A stretch of DNA of 64,000 bases from Deinococcus sp. HSC-46F16 (GCF_024171495.1 NZ_JALJZW010000001.1:1-64000); one strand, 5' to 3'. Numbered from the stretch's first letter, positions 45,759-55,265 are shown. Notes: generated by a model not told the origin, from the sequence alone. Numbers and translations are program-made.

Positions 45759-46230
45759 GGCGCGTATCCACGCCCTGCACGGCTTTATCGGCAGCGGCAA
45801 GACGACCTTCGCCCGGCGGCTGGAGCGGGAGTTGCCGGGCATGCGCTTTACCAGCGACGAGTGGATGGTCGCCCTGTACGGTCAGGACCCGCCCGCCGAC
45901 CTCTTCCCGATCTACCACTCGCGGGTGATAGCCCTGATGGAGACGCAGTGGATTCGGGCGTTGGACCTCGGCGTACCCGTCATCCTCGATCACGGCTTCT
46001 GGACGCGGGCGAGTCGGGACGCGCTGCGGGCGAAGGCCGCCAGGTTAGGAGTACCTCTGACCTTCCATGTGCTGACCCTGCCGGATGAGGAGGCGCGGCG
46101 GCGGGTGCGGGCGCGGAATGAGGTAGACGGGACGATGTATATCGCGGACGAGACCTATGCGCTGTTTCGGGAGCGGTTTGAGGCGATGGGGGCGGATGAG
46201 GTGGGCGTCATGGTGGGCAAGAGGTCTTGA
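45751..46230 (+). CDS. AAA_33/zeta-toxin-like P-loop kinase
   Basis: 159 residues. P-loop [14 protein letters not shown] at residues 11-24. [20 protein letters not shown], then [17 protein letters not shown], and a C-terminal lid with [15 protein letters not shown] complete a small-molecule kinase fold of the zeta-toxin/chloramphenicol-phosphotransferase type. No antitoxin gene lies beside it. It overlaps the JAMM gene by 8 bp and is probably co-translated. The substrate is unknown; an antibiotic- or nucleotide-kinase role is possible. Confidence 0.78.
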   Translation: MAEARIHALHGFIGSGKTTFARRLERELPGMRFTSDEWMVALYGQDPPADLFPIYHSRVIALMETQWIRALDLGVPVILDHGFWTRASRDALRAKAARLGVPLTFHVLTLPDEEARRRVRARNEVDGTMYIADETYALFRERFEAMGADEVGVMVGKRS

Positions 46231-46240
46231 TTGCCGTTTT

Positions 46241-46392
46241 CCCCTCCCCCCCAGCCCCCCTCCCCGGAGGGAAGCTCTAGCGCCGTTGCCGTTACTCCTG
46301 CCTCTTGAACACCTGATTGCAATAGAAAGCTCGGCAGCTCAGCCAGTTTTTTCTCCCTCCCTCCTTGTGGGGGAGGGCTGGGGAGGGGGGTG
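46241..46392. repeat. MITE-like element with C/G-rich inverted ends
   Basis: A gene-free stretch. The left arm CCCCTCCCCCCCAGCCCCCC (46241-46260) followed by TCCCCGGAGGGAA matches the inverse of the right arm CCTCCTTGTGGGGGAGGGCT then GGGGAGGGGGG (46360-46391) with small gaps. The core between is less GC-rich (TTGAACACCTGATTGCAATAG). No ORF of its own is convincing. It looks like a non-autonomous palindromic intergenic repeat; copies elsewhere would be needed to prove it. A CAAGC/GCTTG hairpin follows at 46394-46406. Confidence 0.5.
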
Positions 46393-46441
46393 GCAAGCAA
46401 CGCTTGCCCTTCCTGACTCTGGCAGCCCCCGCCACACCCCC

Positions 46442-47380
46442 CTACCCCATCCTTCCGATCCGCTCCAGCAGCAGCTCAAAAAAGGCCCCGTCGTCCACCT
46501 CCACCGCCACCTCCACATTGGCGGGCTTTTCCGTCACCCCGTAGCGGTCGCAGACGGTGCGCCCGAAGTTCAGCCCCTCGTGCGTTTCTACCTGCACGTT
46601 CATGGGCTGCATCCGGCACAGCTCCGGGCGGATGGCGGCGGCCACCGCCAGCGGGTCGTGGAGCGCCCCACCGCTCAGGCCGTAGCGTTCGCGGTACACG
46701 TCCGCGTAGAAGGTGAGGAAGGCCGCGCTGACGGCCCCCGCGCGGTTCCCCAGCGCCCGCAGCCGCTCTACCCGCTCGGGCGTGGCAATCGCCTGCATGG
46801 TCGCGTTGAGGCCGAACATCCGCACGCGGGCGCCCGAAGTCAGCACGATCTGGGCCGCGTGGGGGTCGGCAAAGGCGTTGAATTCGGCCGCCGGGGTGCG
46901 GTTTCCCTCGCCCGTGCTGCCGCCCATCCAGATGACTTCGCGCAGCAGCCCCGGCAGATCGGGCGCCAGCCGGAAGGCGAGGGCTACGTTGGTCAGCGGT
47001 CCCGTGGCGACCAGCGTGACCTCGCTGGGCCGTTCCCGCACCGTCTGCACGATGAAGTTGACCGCGTGCTCGGCCTCCGGCCCCCGTGACGGCTCCGGCA
47101 GGTCGGCGGCGGGCAGGCCGCTCTCCCCGTGGAACTCGGGAGCGGCGGCGAGGGAGCGCAGCAGCGGGCGGTCGGCCCCTGCGTACACGGGCACGTCGGC
47201 CCCCGCCAGCGCCAGCGTCACCCCGGCGTTGCGGGTGGTCCGGTCCAGCCCCACGTTGCCGTGCACGGTCGTGAGGGCGAGGATGTCCAGTTCCTCCGGG
47301 CTGGCAAAGGCGAGCAGCCAGGCGATGGCGTCGTCGAGGCCGGGGTCGCCGTCCAGAATCACGGGCAGGGGAGTGGGCAT
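46442..47380 (-). CDS. ribonucleoside hydrolase (inosine-uridine nucleoside hydrolase family)
   Basis: 312 residues. The calcium-binding aspartate cluster DGDPGLDDAIAWLLAFASPE at residues 9-28 is the family hallmark. LALTTVHGNVGLDRTTRNA, TLVATGPLTNVALAFRLAPD, VIWMGGSTGEGNRTPAAEFN and LHDPLAVAAAIRPEL follow. It hydrolyses ribonucleosides to base and ribose for salvage. Which nucleosides cannot be read. TAGACT lies 6 nt upstream of the ATG. Confidence 0.93.
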   Translation of the reverse strand: MPTPLPVILDGDPGLDDAIAWLLAFASPEELDILALTTVHGNVGLDRTTRNAGVTLALAGADVPVYAGADRPLLRSLAAAPEFHGESGLPAADLPEPSRGPEAEHAVNFIVQTVRERPSEVTLVATGPLTNVALAFRLAPDLPGLLREVIWMGGSTGEGNRTPAAEFNAFADPHAAQIVLTSGARVRMFGLNATMQAIATPERVERLRALGNRAGAVSAAFLTFYADVYRERYGLSGGALHDPLAVAAAIRPELCRMQPMNVQVETHEGLNFGRTVCDRYGVTEKPANVEVAVEVDDGAFFELLLERIGRMG

Positions 47381-47386
47381 GGGGCG

Positions 47387-47392
47387 AGTCTA
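47387..47392 (-). promoter_or_regulatory. -10 hexamer TAGACT of the nucleoside hydrolase gene (leaderless)
   Basis: TAGACT on the - strand ends 6 nt before the ATG at 47380. Confidence 0.55.
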
Positions 47393-47449
47393 GGGCCAAA
47401 GAGCAGCGGCCCGCCTCCAACCGGAGACAGGCCGCTGCGGGGCTGGGGA

Positions 47450-50400
47450 CTACTTCCCGACGAACACCGCCGTCGTCAGCGCGGGGACATTTAGCGTGCC
47501 GTTCTGCGCCTTCGCACCGCGCACGACCGGATCGGTGGACTTCGCCAGGACCGGGTGCAGATCGAGCCGCAGGTTCCGCAGGCTGGCGTGGGCGAAGTTC
47601 ACGGCCTGCCCGCTCCCGTTGAACACCACCACGATGTCCCGGTACGGCTGACCCTGGCCGGGCTGCCCGCTGAGCCTCATCACGATCACGCCGGGCGTCT
47701 GGTTTGGCCCGGTGTTCAGGAAGGTCAGGGCCTGGGACACCTGCGCCCCCGTCTCCAGCCGGAAGAGCTTGGAGCTGGCGCGAATCTGGAGCGTTTCGCG
47801 GAAGTGATCGGTGGCGCGGATGGCGTCGGCGGGCGTGACCTTCAGGCTCGCGTCGCCCAGCAGCGTGCGGTACAGCGGCCAGTTGCCCTCATTCTTCTCG
47901 GCGGGCGGCAGGCCCCGGCCGAAGCCGTTGTCGCGGCCCGTCCAGTCCACCGCATTGAACCAGTCGCCGCTGTTGTACGAGTCGCCATCGAAGCTCTTGG
48001 AGCGCAGCCGTTCCTCGCCCGCGTGGAAGAAGGGGATGCCCTGCCCCAGCCCGACCACGCTCACGGCGAGGTTGTTCATGCGGACGCGCTGCGCGGTCGT
48101 GGCCGTGCGCGGCGCCTTGAGCAGCACCGCGTCCCAGAGGGTCTGGTTGTCGTGCGCCGAGGCGTAGTTGATCGTCTCACGGGGGCTGGCCGCGTACCCG
48201 GCAGGCGCCCCGTTGTAGGAGAGGTCCTTGCCCGCCACCGCCACGCCCGCCGCGTTCGTGAGGCGGTAGTCGCGCAGGTTCCCGGTCAGGCCGATCCGCA
48301 CGAGGTCGGCCAGCGCGAGCGCCCGCGCCCGGTCGGTGTTCTGCGGCAGACCGTTGGGCAGCGTCGCCAGCCCAGTGGCGAAGCCCTGGTCCTGAAGCCC
48401 GCCGAACGGGTTCCCGCCCCGCACCGCGTCCCGGATACGGTCATTGAAGGTGCCGATGCCCTGCCCGTAGAGGTTGAGCTGGGTGGCGTTCACGCCGCGC
48501 TTGTTCTTCTCGACCTCCCCGAAGTCCCAGCCCTCGCCGTAGACGTAAATCTTCTTGCCGTCCACGCCGTCTTTCTGCACGGTCAGGCTGTCGAGCGCCC
48601 GGCGCACGTTCTGCATGTTGAGCAGCATGTGGTGGCCCATCAGGTCGAAGCGGAAGCCGTCGACCTTGTACTGCCGCGCCCAGGTCAGCAGCGAGTCGAT
48701 CATCAGCTTTTCCATCATCCGGTGCTCGGAGGCGGTGTTCGAGCAGCAGGTACTCGTCTCCACCGCGCCGTCCAGATTGAGGCGGTGGTAGTACCCCGGC
48801 ACAATCCTGTCCAGCACGCTGCGCTCGGCCTGACCCGCCGCGTTCGTGTGGTTGTACACCACGTCCTGCACGACGCGCAGCCCGGCCCCGTTCAGCGCCG
48901 CGACCATTGAGCGGTATTCCAGGGTCCGCTGCGCCGGGTTCACCGCGTAGCTGCCTTCCGGCACCGTGTAGTGGTAGGGGTCGTAACCCCAGTTGAAGCC
49001 GTCGGCGTCGCGGGTGGCGTTCACACGCTTCTGCTGCTCGTCGCTGCCCGGCGGCAACTTGGCGAGGTCGGCGGGGTTGGGCGCCTTCCACTCTGCCCTG
49101 TTCTCGTTGATGGTGGCGATGTCGAATGTGGGTAGGAGGTGAACCGCCTTCAGGCCCGCGTCTGCCAGCGACCCCAGGTGCTTCATGCCCGCGCTGCTGC
49201 CCTGGGTAAAGGCGAGGTATGTCCCACGCTGCGCGGCCGGGACCGTCTGGTCCAGCACGCTGAAATCCCGCACATGCAGTTCATACAGGCTGAGGTCGGA
49301 GACGCTCGCCAGCTCGGGCTTTTTCAGGGTGTCCCAACCCTTGGGCTTCATGGCCGCGTCGTTCAGGTCCGCGATGATCCCGCGCGTGGAGTTCAGGCTC
49401 AGCGCCACCGCGTAGGGATCGGTGACGAGGTTGGTCTCGACCTTCCCAGTACTGGGCGCGAAGACGCGCACCTCGTAGCGGTAGCCCAGGCCCTTCCAGC
49501 CCGGCTCGCCCGTCGCACTCCAGACGCCCTTCGCGTCGCGGGTGAGGGCGACGGTGCGCTCGCCGCTGCCGTCCGCGTTGGAAAGGCGCAGCTTCACGTC
49601 CTGCGCGGTGGGTGCCCACAGGCGCAGGGTGGGGCGCCCCCCCGCCCAGGTCACGCCGAGGGGACCGTCATAGGCGTACAGGGCGTCCAGCGCACGGGCG
49701 GGCTGCACTCCGGTCGCGCCCAGCAGGGTGCCGTCGGGCAGGGCGCTGCTCACGGCGAGCTGGCCGCGCAGGGCGGTGCCGATTTGGGCACGGTCCTCCT
49801 CGCGGACCCGCAGCAGGGCATATCCCGCCAGGTGGGGCACCTGCGCCCGTAGCGCGGCGGTCATCCCGCCCTCCACCGGCAGCAGCGTCAGCGTGTCGCC
49901 GCCCTCCACGCCCGCCGGGGTCAGCTTCAGGGCGGCGGTGGGCGAGGTGTGCAGGGTCAGGAAGGCGCCGGGCTGCACCAGCTCGGGCCGCACCGCCACG
50001 AGGTCCGCGCCCACCATGATGGCCTGCTGCTTGGTCAGGTCGCCCACCGTGCGGACGCTGGTGTCGGGGCGGGTGGTGTAGACCTCGGCCTTGCCGCTCA
50101 CCACCCACGCCTGATTTCCTGCCGTCTGCGCCAGGCTCTGGTCGGGGCCGGGGTCCTTTTCGTCGCCCTTGTGCACGATGAAGTTCAGTTTCTGCCAGCC
50201 GTCTTTCACAGGTACGTCCCAGTACACGCCGAAGGAGTTCGTCCCCGTCTGCGGCAGAGGCTTGGTCCACTCGGTCGGCGTCTTCGCACCCTCCCAGACG
50301 TGGAGGCCCCAGCCCGCGTAGTTGCCGTCGGGTCGGTAGTAGTTGATGCGGGCGGTTCCGGCGGGGACGGGGGCTTCCGGCGAGACGTACGCCAGCTCCG

Positions 50401-50803
50401 CCTGGCCGCTCTGGATCAGCACCTCGCGCCCCTTGGTGGGGTCCGCGAACTGGTCGGGACCGGGGTCCTTGGTGTCGCCCTTGTGGACGATCAAGCCGAC
50501 CTTCTGGGCGCCCGGCTTGAGGGGCAGGTCCCAGTACACGCCGCCCGCGTCCTGCCCGGTGGGGGGGAGGGGCTTGCTCCACTCGACCTGGGCAGTCGTG
50601 TCCTCCCAAGCGTGGAGGCCCCAGCCCTCGTACTGGCCGTCGGGCCGCACGTAGCGCACGCGCAGCACGTTGGCGGGGATGGGCTGCGTTGCGGCAGGCT
50701 TGGCCGCCTGGGCGAGGAGGGGCCGGGGGGCGGAGGCAGGCGTCTGCGCCAGCGCCGGGGCGGCAGCGAGCGCCGCAGTCAACAGGACAAGCAATCTGGA
50801 CAT
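47450..50803 (-). CDS. pulA: secreted pullulanase (type I) with two CBM41 modules
   Basis: 1117 residues. Signal peptide 1-19 (LVLLTAALAAAPALAQT). Two starch-binding CBM41/PUD modules at about 47-145 and 150-250 share GLHAWED/GLHVWEG and HKGDTKDPGPDQ/HKGDEKDPGPDQ. CBM48 at about 370-460 and a GH13 barrel follow: DVVYNHTNAAG, GFRFDLMGHHM with the nucleophile Asp near 718, YVYGEGWDFGE with Glu near 756, and NYASAHDNQTLWD. It cuts alpha-1,6 branches of pullulan, amylopectin and glycogen outside the cell. GH13_14 or related. Confidence 0.95.
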   Translation of the reverse strand: MSRLLVLLTAALAAAPALAQTPASAPRPLLAQAAKPAATQPIPANVLRVRYVRPDGQYEGWGLHAWEDTTAQVEWSKPLPPTGQDAGGVYWDLPLKPGAQKVGLIVHKGDTKDPGPDQFADPTKGREVLIQSGQAELAYVSPEAPVPAGTARINYYRPDGNYAGWGLHVWEGAKTPTEWTKPLPQTGTNSFGVYWDVPVKDGWQKLNFIVHKGDEKDPGPDQSLAQTAGNQAWVVSGKAEVYTTRPDTSVRTVGDLTKQQAIMVGADLVAVRPELVQPGAFLTLHTSPTAALKLTPAGVEGGDTLTLLPVEGGMTAALRAQVPHLAGYALLRVREEDRAQIGTALRGQLAVSSALPDGTLLGATGVQPARALDALYAYDGPLGVTWAGGRPTLRLWAPTAQDVKLRLSNADGSGERTVALTRDAKGVWSATGEPGWKGLGYRYEVRVFAPSTGKVETNLVTDPYAVALSLNSTRGIIADLNDAAMKPKGWDTLKKPELASVSDLSLYELHVRDFSVLDQTVPAAQRGTYLAFTQGSSAGMKHLGSLADAGLKAVHLLPTFDIATINENRAEWKAPNPADLAKLPPGSDEQQKRVNATRDADGFNWGYDPYHYTVPEGSYAVNPAQRTLEYRSMVAALNGAGLRVVQDVVYNHTNAAGQAERSVLDRIVPGYYHRLNLDGAVETSTCCSNTASEHRMMEKLMIDSLLTWARQYKVDGFRFDLMGHHMLLNMQNVRRALDSLTVQKDGVDGKKIYVYGEGWDFGEVEKNKRGVNATQLNLYGQGIGTFNDRIRDAVRGGNPFGGLQDQGFATGLATLPNGLPQNTDRARALALADLVRIGLTGNLRDYRLTNAAGVAVAGKDLSYNGAPAGYAASPRETINYASAHDNQTLWDAVLLKAPRTATTAQRVRMNNLAVSVVGLGQGIPFFHAGEERLRSKSFDGDSYNSGDWFNAVDWTGRDNGFGRGLPPAEKNEGNWPLYRTLLGDASLKVTPADAIRATDHFRETLQIRASSKLFRLETGAQVSQALTFLNTGPNQTPGVIVMRLSGQPGQGQPYRDIVVVFNGSGQAVNFAHASLRNLRLDLHPVLAKSTDPVVRGAKAQNGTLNVPALTTAVFVGK

Positions 50804-50813
50804 GGGTAGCGCG

Positions 50814-50819
50814 ATTCTA
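50814..50819 (-). promoter_or_regulatory. -10 hexamer TAGAAT of pulA
   Basis: TAGAAT on the - strand ends 10 nt before the pulA ATG, giving a leader of about 3-4 nt rather than none. Confidence 0.4.
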
Positions 50820-50872
50820 GCCCCGTGAACCCCGCTTCACGCCCGGCACACGCGCCCGCCCGCGCCCCGGCC

Positions 50873-50878
50873 TAGCGT
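50873..50878 (+). promoter_or_regulatory. -10 hexamer TAGCGT of the gene at 50885 (leaderless)
   Basis: TAGCGT ends 6 nt before the ATG; the spacer is GCCCCC. Confidence 0.4.
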
Positions 50879-50884
50879 GCCCCC

Positions 50885-51115
50885 ATGACCGGACGCCGCA
50901 GCGACGAACAGAACGATGCCCCCCAGGAGCAGCGCAGCACCGACTCGGAAAGCGCCACCAAGTTCCCCACGCCGCAGTCGGGCGTGGTGCAGGACAGCCC
51001 CGGCACCACCGACCTCGGCTACGAGGGCACGGGTGGGCTTGACGAGCAGGGCAACATGAAGATTCCCGAGGGCGACCCCATTCCCCGGATGGGCGACACG
51101 TTGGACGAGGAATAA
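50885..51115 (+). CDS. hypothetical small acidic, probably disordered protein
   Basis: 76 residues, almost without hydrophobic residues and rich in Asp, Glu, Gln, Ser, Thr and Gly (DEQNDAPQEQRSTDSESATK). It is likely unfolded. Such hydrophilic proteins are sometimes linked to desiccation tolerance, but no known motif supports that here. It has its own promoter hexamer and a shared terminator with the convergent FKBP gene. Confidence 0.55.
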   Translation: MTGRRSDEQNDAPQEQRSTDSESATKFPTPQSGVVQDSPGTTDLGYEGTGGLDEQGNMKIPEGDPIPRMGDTLDEE

Positions 51116-51126
51116 GCGTCAGAACA

Positions 51127-51153
51127 GCGCCCCGCGCATTGTCGGCGGGGCGC
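51127..51153. terminator. bidirectional hairpin between convergent genes
   Basis: GCGCCCCGC (51127-51135) pairs with GCGGGGCGC (51145-51153), nine perfect pairs and a 9-nt loop, between the hypothetical gene and the FKBP gene. Confidence 0.65.
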
Positions 51154-51173
51154 CCTCGTGTGAAGCGGGATGC

Positions 51174-51506
<333 letters not shown>

Positions 51507-51513
51507 GCGCTCC

Positions 51514-51519
51514 AGCCTA
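51514..51519 (-). promoter_or_regulatory. -10 hexamer TAGGCT of the FKBP gene (leaderless)
   Basis: TAGGCT on the - strand ends 7 nt before ATG 51506. Confidence 0.5.
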
Positions 51520-51590
51520 GCCCCCGCCCCGGTTCCGCGCCCAGATTCTGAAGCGCGGGTGAAGGCGGCGGCGCCCTTCGGCAAATGCTC

Positions 51591-51596
51591 TAGCAT
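51591..51596 (+). promoter_or_regulatory. -10 hexamer TAGCAT selecting the GTG start of lepB
   Basis: TAGCAT ends 7 nt before GTG 51604. The ATG at 51595 overlaps the hexamer and would not be on the transcript. Confidence 0.45.
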
Positions 51597-51603
51597 GCCC
51601 CGC

Positions 51604-52224
51604 GTGACGCCGCCTGCCCCTTCCCTGCGAGCCTCCGGCGGCTGGCGCGAGGTCTGGCGGGTCTGGATTCTGGGGGCGCTGCTCCCGGTGTGGCTGGCGA
51701 CCACCTTCGGGGCGACCCTGGCGCGGGTGGACGGCGACTCGATGGAGCCGACCCTCCACAACCGCGACCTCTTGCTGCTGCTCAAGTACCCGCGCTGGCT
51801 GCGGGCCTGGGGCGTGCCCACCGCCTACCCGCAGCGCGGCGACCTGCTGATCTTCAAGGCGCCCGCCGACAGCCCCTACAGCTATGACACCCGCCTGGGG
51901 CTGCGCTACCGCCCCTACAACGTCAAACGCCTGATCGCCCTCCCCGGCGAGACGGTGGAAATCCGGGACGGGCAGGTTGTCGTGAATGGCCGCGTGCTGG
52001 CCGAGAGTTATGTCAACGGCGGCGTGCTGAGCGACCAGCCGCCCGTGCAGGTGCCCCCTGGCAAGGTCTGGGTGCTGGGGGACAACCGCCTGATCGGGGA
52101 GAGTCTGGATTCCCGCGCGTATGGCCCGGTGGACCTGCGCGACGTGGCGGGACCGGCCAACCTGCGGCTGTGGCCGAAACCTGCGCTGGTGGGTGGGCCA
52201 GAGGCCAGAGGCGACGGGTCCTGA
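51604..52224 (+). CDS. lepB: signal peptidase I
   Basis: 206 residues from GTG 51604. One N-terminal TM helix at about 19-40 (RVWILGALLPVWLATTFG). The S26 active-site Ser is in DGDSMEPTLHNRD (Ser46) and the base Lys in RPYNVKRLIALPGE (Lys108). VLGDNRLIGESLDSRAYGPV is box E. It removes signal peptides on the outer face of the membrane. No companion operon genes. Confidence 0.94.
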   Translation: MTPPAPSLRASGGWREVWRVWILGALLPVWLATTFGATLARVDGDSMEPTLHNRDLLLLLKYPRWLRAWGVPTAYPQRGDLLIFKAPADSPYSYDTRLGLRYRPYNVKRLIALPGETVEIRDGQVVVNGRVLAESYVNGGVLSDQPPVQVPPGKVWVLGDNRLIGESLDSRAYGPVDLRDVAGPANLRLWPKPALVGGPEARGDGS

Positions 52225-52225
52225 G

Positions 52226-52780
52226 TCAAGGCTGCTCGGATTCTGGCAGCCGTTCGCCCGCCCGTACGGGCACGGGCAGCCAGTGCTCGCGCGGGGGCAG
52301 GGGGCACGTCCACCCGTCCCCATACGCGCAGTACGGGTGGTAGGCGAGGTTGAAGTCGAGGCTCACCCGCAATCCCTCCGGGGTGCGGGCCAGCGGCGCG
52401 TCGAGGTAGCGCCCGGCCCCGTAGGTGTCCTGCCCGCTGGTGCCGTCGCGGAAAGGCACAAAGACCCGTGCGGGGGCCTCATCGCTGGGAGGGGCGAAGA
52501 GGGTGAGGCGGTGGGGGCCGTCCGGCAGCGGCAGCGTGACCTCCCCGAAGCGGGCCATCGGGCGCGGCTCACCCGTGTTCGTCGCTAGGGTGACCTTGGC
52601 GCCGTCGCCCGGTTCGACGGGCAGCACGAAGGTCCACTCCGGGTCGGGGGCGAAGTAGCTCAGGCCGTGGAAGTCGGCCAACGCGTCCGCAGGAATAGGC
52701 CCCTTGCCCGATGCGAAGTGCGCGTCCTTGCGGCGGCGGAAGTCGAGCAGGGCTTCTGCCCAGGCCGCGTCCCCGGTCAC
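52226..52780 (-). CDS. DUF1684 family protein
   Basis: 184 residues from a GTG. DFRRRKDAHFASGKGPIP, FHGLSYFAPDPEWTF and the C-terminal RVSLDFNLAYHPYCAYGDGW with WTCPLPPREHWLPVPV are the DUF1684 pattern. No function is known for the family; it is cytoplasmic. Its start overlaps the S4-domain gene's stop by 4 bp, so they are co-translated. It ends 2 bp from lepB, convergent with it. Confidence 0.85.
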   Translation of the reverse strand: MTGDAAWAEALLDFRRRKDAHFASGKGPIPADALADFHGLSYFAPDPEWTFVLPVEPGDGAKVTLATNTGEPRPMARFGEVTLPLPDGPHRLTLFAPPSDEAPARVFVPFRDGTSGQDTYGAGRYLDAPLARTPEGLRVSLDFNLAYHPYCAYGDGWTCPLPPREHWLPVPVRAGERLPESEQP

Positions 52781-52980
52781 CAGTCCACCCGCAGGCGCTC
52801 GCCCGCGTACTCCACCACGTCACCCCGGCGCAGTTTTTTGCGCCGACGCGTCTCGATCTCCCCGTTGACCCGCACTTCGCCGCCCTGCACCCGGAACTTG
52901 GCCTCGCCGCCGGTCTCGACCATGCCGCGCAGCTTCAGGAAGTCCTGAAGGTCGATGGTGTCGCGCTCGTCGCCTGTCAT
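52777..52980 (-). CDS. S4-domain RNA-binding protein
   Basis: 67 residues that are almost only an S4 domain: IDLQDFLKLRGMVETGGEAK, then VQGGEVRVNGEIETRRRKKL and GDVVEYAGERLRVDW. It resembles the YbcJ/YaaA-type small RNA-binding proteins linked to ribosomal or tRNA binding. TACCCT lies 6 nt upstream of the ATG. Overlaps the DUF1684 gene downstream. Confidence 0.9.
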   Translation of the reverse strand: MTGDERDTIDLQDFLKLRGMVETGGEAKFRVQGGEVRVNGEIETRRRKKLRRGDVVEYAGERLRVDW

Positions 52981-52986
52981 GGGGGC

Positions 52987-52992
52987 AGGGTA
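52987..52992 (-). promoter_or_regulatory. -10 hexamer TACCCT of the S4-domain gene (leaderless)
   Basis: TACCCT on the - strand ends 6 nt before ATG 52980. Confidence 0.5.
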
Positions 52993-53003
52993 GCAGGGGA
53001 AAA

Positions 53004-53062
53004 GCTCTCAGCCGTCAGCCATCAGCTTTTTTTGCTGACGGCTGATGGCTGAGAGCTGATGG

Positions 53063-53068
<6 letters not shown>
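53004..53068. repeat. inverted heptamer repeat, also a probable terminator
   Basis: A 23-nt arm (53004-53026, CAGCCRT units) is followed by seven T's (53027-53033) and the inverse arm GCTGACG GCTGATG GCTGAGA GC (53034-53056). The heptamers continue with GCTGATG and GCTAGAA to 53068. Two pairs are wobbles or mismatches. On the - strand the stem is preceded by the dockerin stop, which lies inside the last repeat unit (53063-53065). It probably terminates the dockerin operon. Confidence 0.75.
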
Positions 53069-53580
<512 letters not shown>

Positions 53581-53581
<1 letters not shown>

Positions 53582-54348
53582 CACTGGCCCCCCCGCGCCG
53601 CCCGCAGCGCGTCCCGGAAGGCGGCCGGGTCAGTGGGAAAGGCGTTTGGGTCGGCAGGAGCGGTCGCGGCTGGGGCTGTCGTCGCGGGTGTGCTGGGGGT
53701 GGCTGGAGGAGTTGTCGGAGTCGTCGCGGCCGGAGGGGTTGTGCCTGTCGTTCCCGTGGTCGTGGTTCCGGTCGCCGCCGGAGCAGTGGGCGTCGTTGTC
53801 CCAGGCGCGGTCGTCGTGGTGGGAGGGGTCCCTGCTGTCCCCGTGGTCGCCGGAGTTGTGGGCGTGGTCGCCGTTCCCGTCGCCGCAGCGGGCGCAGTGG
53901 CCGTCGCCGTGCTGCTCGTGGCGGCAGTATCGGCAGCCGCGGCACCGGGCCGCGTCACCTGCCCGTTTACGATGGGATAGAAGCCCTGCGAGAAACCCAC
54001 CAGCGGGCTGTCCATTCGCCCACCGTAGAGCAGGAAAAAGCCCTCCTGCCCGGCGCGGAGTTCCGGCACGCCTTCCAGGCCCGCGAGCACGTACAGCGCG
54101 GGCTTGCCCTCCCGCTGCGGCAGGGCCGCGGGGTCGCCCACCACGGCCTCACCCACGGTGAGGGGGTAGACCACCCAGGTCACGTCGCCCTCGGTGACGC
54201 GCGTGGACGTTCCCAGCGTGGCCCGCACGATGATCGCCGCCTTGCGGGCCTGCTGGGTCAGGGTGAGGGTCGGTGCCGTGGTCGCCTGCGCCGTGAGTGG
54301 AGCGGCTCCCAATGTCAGCGCGGCCAGCAGCGCCAGCGTCCGCTTCAC
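53581..54348 (-). CDS. secreted protein with Thr/Pro-rich tail
   Basis: 255 residues from a GTG at 54348. Signal peptide 1-21 (LALLAALTLGAAPLTAQA). Residues 25-130 form a beta-rich domain (IIVRATLGTSTRVTEGDVTW, VVYPLTVGEAVVG, GQEGFFLLYGG) of a kind seen beside dockerin genes elsewhere, without known function. Residues 135-230 are a Thr/Ala/Pro tail likely to span the cell wall. Overlaps both neighbours by 1-4 bp. Confidence 0.65.
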
Positions 54349-55259
54349 TGTCCGCCCCCGCTGCCCGGTGTGGTGGGGGGGGTGGGATTGGGAGCGGACG
54401 GCGCGGCAGGCGTAGTGGGGCTCGGCGTGGTCGTCACCGGGGTCGCGGCGGGCGGCGTGGTCGTGGACGACACCGGGGCCGTGGTGCCCGTGCCACTCGT
54501 CGCCGGGGCCGGAGTCGCCGTCGGCGCGGGGGCAGGCGGGGCGGGTAGCTTCTGCTCGGCCAGCAGCTTCCCGGCCCCGTCCCGCGCCTCGAACGCGAAG
54601 CGCGTGGTGTCCAGCTTGACGACCTTTTCCGGCTTCATGCCCACCAGGGCGACGCGGGTGCCGTTCGCGGGCACGCTCTTGAAGCCCAGATCGACCGTCA
54701 GGGTGCGGCCCGTGACCTTCCAGAACAGGACCCCGGCAGCGTCGGCGGGCTGCACGCGCGTCACCGTCACGCCCTCCGGCAATTCCCAGGTCACGCGGGC
54801 GGCGCGGACGGTGCGTGGGGCGGTGATGTTCAGGGGGATGCGGGTCTCGCCGCGCAGCTCGCCGTTCGGAAGCTGGGGCTTGAGGGCCAGCGCGGGCAGC
54901 TCGTTCACGTTGAGGGTGTACTCGCGCACCTTGGAGCTGAGGTTGGCGTCGGCCGTTTCCAGCGTGAAGGTGTACGCGCCCGTCTTGGTGGGCGTGCCCG
55001 ACAGCCGCAGGCCGCTGAGGGTCACGCCGGGGGGCAGCGTGCCCGAGGCGAGGCGCACCGTGTACGGCCCCGCGCCGCCCGAAACCGTGACCGGGGCCTC
55101 GTAGCGCTCGCCCGCGTAGGCCACCGGCAGGCTGTTCGTCGTGAAGTTCAGGGCGTCGCGCAGGCCCGTCGCGCCCGACCCGGTCGGCAGCGTGTCGCCG
55201 CACGCCCCCAGCACCAGGGTGCCGAGCAGCAGCACGCACGCGGAGGTGACTTGTCGCAT
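54345..55259 (-). CDS. lipoprotein with putative Ig (He_PIG) and cohesin-like domain
   Basis: 304 residues. A lipobox LGAC places the lipid-anchored Cys at 20. Residues 38-118 are a putative Ig domain (SLPVAYAGERYEAPVTVSGG, LPPGVTLSGLRLSGTPTKTG). Residues 120-235 have a beta pattern that could be a cohesin fold (RIPLNITAPRTVRAARVTWE, then LPEGVTVTRVQPADAAG and TRFAFEARDGAGK). A Thr/Pro tail ends the protein. A TAAACT hexamer lies 6 nt before the ATG. With the dockerin gene two genes downstream, an interacting pair is plausible; the cohesin call is tentative. Confidence 0.6.
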   Translation of the reverse strand: MRQVTSACVLLLGTLVLGACGDTLPTGSGATGLRDALNFTTNSLPVAYAGERYEAPVTVSGGAGPYTVRLASGTLPPGVTLSGLRLSGTPTKTGAYTFTLETADANLSSKVREYTLNVNELPALALKPQLPNGELRGETRIPLNITAPRTVRAARVTWELPEGVTVTRVQPADAAGVLFWKVTGRTLTVDLGFKSVPANGTRVALVGMKPEKVVKLDTTRFAFEARDGAGKLLAEQKLPAPPAPAPTATPAPATSGTGTTAPVSSTTTPPAATPVTTTPSPTTPAAPSAPNPTPPTTPGSGGGQ

Positions 55260-55265
55260 GGGGGG

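Noticed and set aside
46155..46400. Small - strand ORF within the C/G-rich repeat
   Set aside because: It is made of the repeat arms themselves and has no start signal.
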